From positions 1 to 7,949 of the forward strand of contig JAYSPY010000023.1 of assembly GCA_043721855.1 (NCBI GenBank): a DNA stretch of 7,949 nt, given 5' to 3'. Made by a program: the position numbers and the translations under genes. The notes below the pieces were generated by a model that worked only from the letters and a program-made list of their open reading frames with translations, had not been told where the DNA came from and did no database searches. Numbering within the stretch: position 1 is the first letter of the stretch; each line of letters begins with the position of its first letter. This stretch comes from JACMNW01 sp043721855. GTDB lineage: Bacteria; Pseudomonadota; Alphaproteobacteria; Rhodobacterales; Rhodobacteraceae. Below, in pieces: positions 5,865 to 7,949 of the stretch.

Positions 5865-6643
5865 GGTCTGTCCTTTGCAGAAAACGGGTCATCGGGGTAG
5901 CCCACCCCGGTCAGATACAATCCCTGCGGCGGACATACCGGGCCACAAGCGGCGCGGTTTTTTGCCTGCAGGGCAATAAAAACATCCACAGGCTGCCAAG
6001 ACCCGGCACCCACGCGTTCCAGCGTGCCAACGATAGACCGCACCTGATTGTGCAGAAAGCTACGGGCGCGCAAGGTGAAGCAATATTCAGCACCATGCGG
6101 ATAATCGTGTTGAACAATTGTAATCTCATCCAGCGTTTTCATCGGTGAATTCGCCTGACACAGGGCCGACCGGAACGTCGTAAAATCATGATGCCCGATC
6201 AGGTGGGCAGCGCCTGCGCGCATGGCATCAAGCGACAAGGGATGCAGCACCTGCCAGACCAGCCCTCGGTCATGCGTCACGGGGGCGCGGCGCTGCACCA
6301 GGCGGAACAGGTAGCGGCGTTCAACCGCTGAAAACCTTGCGTGAAAATCATCCGGCACTCGAACAGCGGCTACAACGGAAACCGGGGCCGGGCGCAGGTG
6401 GGCGTTGATCGCCCCTATCAGGCGGAACGTGTCCCAGTCTTTGGTCAGATCGCAATGCGCCACTTGGCCGGTTGCATGCACGCCCGCATCGGTGCGGCCT
6501 GCGGCGGCGATGCTTTGAGGCGCGTCAAGCTGTGCTAACGCCTGCTCCAAAGCCCCTTGCACGGTCGGTTGACCGCCCGACTGGCGTTGCCAGCCATTGA
6601 ACGGCCCGCCGTGATAGTCGATTTTAAGGGCATAGCGTGGCAT
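5861..6643 (-). CDS. truA: tRNA pseudouridine(38-40) synthase TruA
   Basis: TruA isomerises uridines 38, 39 and 40 in the anticodon stem-loop of many tRNAs to pseudouridine, in the cytoplasm. At 260 residues the length is normal. The N-terminal half begins with the family pattern YALKIDYHGGPFNGWQRQ. The catalytic aspartate is D52 in the motif GRTDAGVHA (49-57). The second half-domain shows HHDFTTFRSA (151-160) and the conserved RSFLHNQVRSIVGTLERVG (194-212). All expected active-site elements are present. The ATG at 6643 is chosen because the protein then begins MPRYALKIDY as homologues do; the Shine-Dalgarno is weak (a GGG close upstream). Its last codon overlaps the start of the small membrane-protein gene, and it is divergent from the YcjX-like gene, with about 113 bases between the starts. 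Confidence 0.96.
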   Translation of the reverse strand: MPRYALKIDYHGGPFNGWQRQSGGQPTVQGALEQALAQLDAPQSIAAAGRTDAGVHATGQVAHCDLTKDWDTFRLIGAINAHLRPAPVSVVAAVRVPDDFHARFSAVERRYLFRLVQRRAPVTHDRGLVWQVLHPLSLDAMRAGAAHLIGHHDFTTFRSALCQANSPMKTLDEITIVQHDYPHGAEYCFTLRARSFLHNQVRSIVGTLERVGAGSWQPVDVFIALQAKNRAACGPVCPPQGLYLTGVGYPDDPFSAKDRP

Positions 6644-6756
6644 CTGCCCGGGTTAGCGAAATGCGCGTGCGCTGTCTACCGCAGCGCTTTTCTTTCCCAC
6701 TACCCATGCGTCACTTGGGTGCCTATGTTAATCGTCAGTATAAAGGGCTGGGTCAC
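6644..6756. promoter_or_regulatory. Divergent truA / ycjX-like control region
   Basis: Promoters for both divergent genes should lie in this gap of about 113 bases. On the plus strand, TTGGGT (6715-6720) and TATAAA (6739-6744) with an 18-base spacer look like a promoter for the YcjX-like gene. The start would fall near 6751, very close to the proposed TTG start at 6757. No clear minus-strand promoter stands out, although a TATACT-like element overlaps the same spot on that strand. An 11-base direct repeat, GTCACTTGGGT, occurs at 6710-6720 and 6752-6762. Confidence 0.4.
6669..6695 (+). terminator. Possible terminator-like hairpin in the divergent gap
   Basis: GCGCTG (6669-6674) pairs perfectly with CAGCGC (6682-6687) across a seven-base loop and is followed by TTTTCTTT (6688-6695). 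It has the form of a weak intrinsic terminator reading rightward, yet no plus-strand gene ends here. It might stop antisense transcripts that cross truA, or be a leader element if the YcjX-like gene is transcribed from further upstream. The stem is short and chance is possible. Confidence 0.3.
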
Positions 6757-7949
6757 TTGGGTTTATTTTCCGTAACGGACGGTTTGGCGCGCGGCGTTGA
6801 GGGGGCGGTCGCCTCGGTTTCAGAAAGCCTGTTCGAGCCGGTGATCCGGCTGGGGGTGACAGGCCTTAGCCGGGCGGGCAAGACGGTGTTTATCACCGGG
6901 CTTGTCGCCAATCTGATGAACCGGGGCCGGATGCCGCAACTGCGCAGCGCTGGCCGGATCGAGGCCGCGTTTTTGCAGCCGCAACCCGATGATACCCTGC
7001 CGCGCTTTGACTTTGAGGGGCATCTGGCCGCGCTGACCGGAGACGACCCGCATTGGCCGGAGTCTACCCGCGCATTGTCAGAATTGCGGCTTTCTTTCCG
7101 GGTCCGACCATCTGGGTTTTTTGCAAGCTTTGGTGGGCCGCGCAAGTTGCATCTGGATATCGTCGATTATCCGGGCGAATGGCTGCTGGATCTGGCGCTG
7201 TTGGATAAATCCTATGCAAGTTGGTCGGAAGACACGCTGATCCGCATCGCAAAACGCACGCAGGCAGCGGATTTCATGGCCATCGCGCGGGCTGAAGATG
7301 GCGCCTTGCGGCTGGATGAGGCGCGCGCGCAGGCGTTGGCTGCAAGTTTCACCACCTACCTGACGGCCGCGCGCGCGGCGGGCTTTTCCGATTGCACACC
7401 GGGGCGGTTTTTGTTGCCGGGGGCTTTGGCTGGGTCGCCGGTGCTGACATTCGCGCCGTTGCCCGCCCCTGCATCCACGCCGCGGGGCAGTCTGTGGCGG
7501 GAAATGGACCGGCGCTACGAGGCGTATAAGGCGCGCGTCGTCACCCCGTTTTTTCGCGATCATTTTGCCAGGATCGACCGCCAGATTGTGCTGGTCGATG
7601 CGTTGGGGGCGATTCATGCAGGCCCGCCAGCGGTCGAGGATTTGCGCCGCACCATGGCGGATGTGCTGGCCGCATTTCGCCCCGGTCGCAATTCTTTTCT
7701 GACCGGGTGGTTTGGCGGGCGGCGGGTGGAGCGGATCTTGTTTGCGGCCACCAAGGCCGATCATTTGCACCATACACAGCATGCCGCGTTGACCGGGATT
7801 ATGGAGGCGCTGTTGCGCGATGCCCGTGACCGGGCGGATTTTGCGGGCGCGCGGACGGCAGCAATGTCGATTGCATCGCTGCGGGCCACGGTCGAGGAAA
7901 CGGTGTTGCGCGATGGGGTTTCGCTGGACTGTGTGCGCGGGCGGCTGAT
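6757..7949 (+). CDS. ycjX: YcjX-family (DUF463) P-loop NTPase, 3'-truncated by window end
   Basis: About 397 residues are visible and the frame is still open at the window edge; E. coli YcjX has about 465. The Walker A motif GLSRAGKT is at residues 36-43 within the highly conserved family stretch EPVIRLGVTGLSRAGKTVF. The sequence RMPQL followed by RIEAAFLQPQPDD is another family hallmark. A G3-like DYPGEW follows at 137-142, and a TKAD motif at 332-335 takes the position of the base-specificity motif. The family is associated with stress-induced operons in enterics (ycjX-ycjF), and its biochemical role is unclear. A DUF697/YcjF partner often lies next downstream, outside this window. The start is uncertain. 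The TTG at 6757 gives an N-terminus resembling relatives (MGLFSVTDGLARGVEG) with AAAGGG nine bases upstream. Alternatives are TTG 6784, ATG 6706 and ATG 6661. The family call is firm and the start is not. Confidence 0.88.
   Translation, partial: MGLFSVTDGLARGVEGAVASVSESLFEPVIRLGVTGLSRAGKTVFITGLVANLMNRGRMPQLRSAGRIEAAFLQPQPDDTLPRFDFEGHLAALTGDDPHWPESTRALSELRLSFRVRPSGFFASFGGPRKLHLDIVDYPGEWLLDLALLDKSYASWSEDTLIRIAKRTQAADFMAIARAEDGALRLDEARAQALAASFTTYLTAARAAGFSDCTPGRFLLPGALAGSPVLTFAPLPAPASTPRGSLWREMDRRYEAYKARVVTPFFRDHFARIDRQIVLVDALGAIHAGPPAVEDLRRTMADVLAAFRPGRNSFLTGWFGGRRVERILFAATKADHLHHTQHAALTGIMEALLRDARDRADFAGARTAAMSIASLRATVEETVLRDGVSLDCVRGRL

Noticed and set aside
7078..7782. Minus-strand open frame (234 residues) opposite the YcjX-like gene
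   Set aside because: The plus strand encodes the conserved YcjX family without a break here. The antisense product is Arg/Gln/Pro-rich, with no domain and no supporting start signals.

Overview
The window looks like a chromosomal segment of an alphaproteobacterium, most likely of the order Rhodobacterales (roseobacter group). The basis is GC-rich coding with strong GAGG-type ribosome binding sites, the N-terminal style of the YcjX-like ATPase, and the overall flavour of Acs, TruA and the MFS transporter. This placement rests on recognition of protein families, not on a database search.

Layout. Positions 3-743 (+) are the 3' end of a right-handed beta-helix (pectate-lyase-like) protein, closed by a clear intrinsic terminator (766-796). 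A gap of about 375 bases (797-1171) follows. Its right half is an AT-rich control region with several TTTACA/TGTAAA inverted repeats and a possible promoter. Next is acetyl-CoA synthetase (1172-3136, +), a 161-base gap without a terminator, and a 746-residue MFS transporter of the metabolite:H+ symporter type (3298-5538, +), closed by a strong, probably bidirectional terminator (5557-5587). On the minus strand lie truA (tRNA pseudouridine 38-40 synthase, 6643-5861) and a 92-residue membrane protein of unknown function (5864-5586) that overlaps the truA stop by four bases. At the right edge, divergent from truA, a YcjX-family (DUF463) P-loop protein begins near 6757 (+) and runs out of the window.

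How the genes fit together. Acs activates acetate to acetyl-CoA. The transporter directly downstream on the same strand is plausibly its carboxylate importer, in the way ActP accompanies acs in enterics, but this is inference from position. The repeats upstream of acs resemble the TTTGCAAA-type operators of short-chain acyl-CoA-responsive regulators known from Rhodobacter and Paracoccus. truA and the small membrane protein look translationally coupled. The beta-helix protein and the YcjX protein belong to neighbouring, separate transcription units.

I see no mobile element, CRISPR array, RNA gene or obvious new multi-gene system. The most unusual object is the transporter. It carries an extra pair of hydrophobic segments before canonical helix 7 and an approximately 235-residue periplasmic loop. 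Most of that loop is an alanine-rich helical insert with 14-residue internal repeats.
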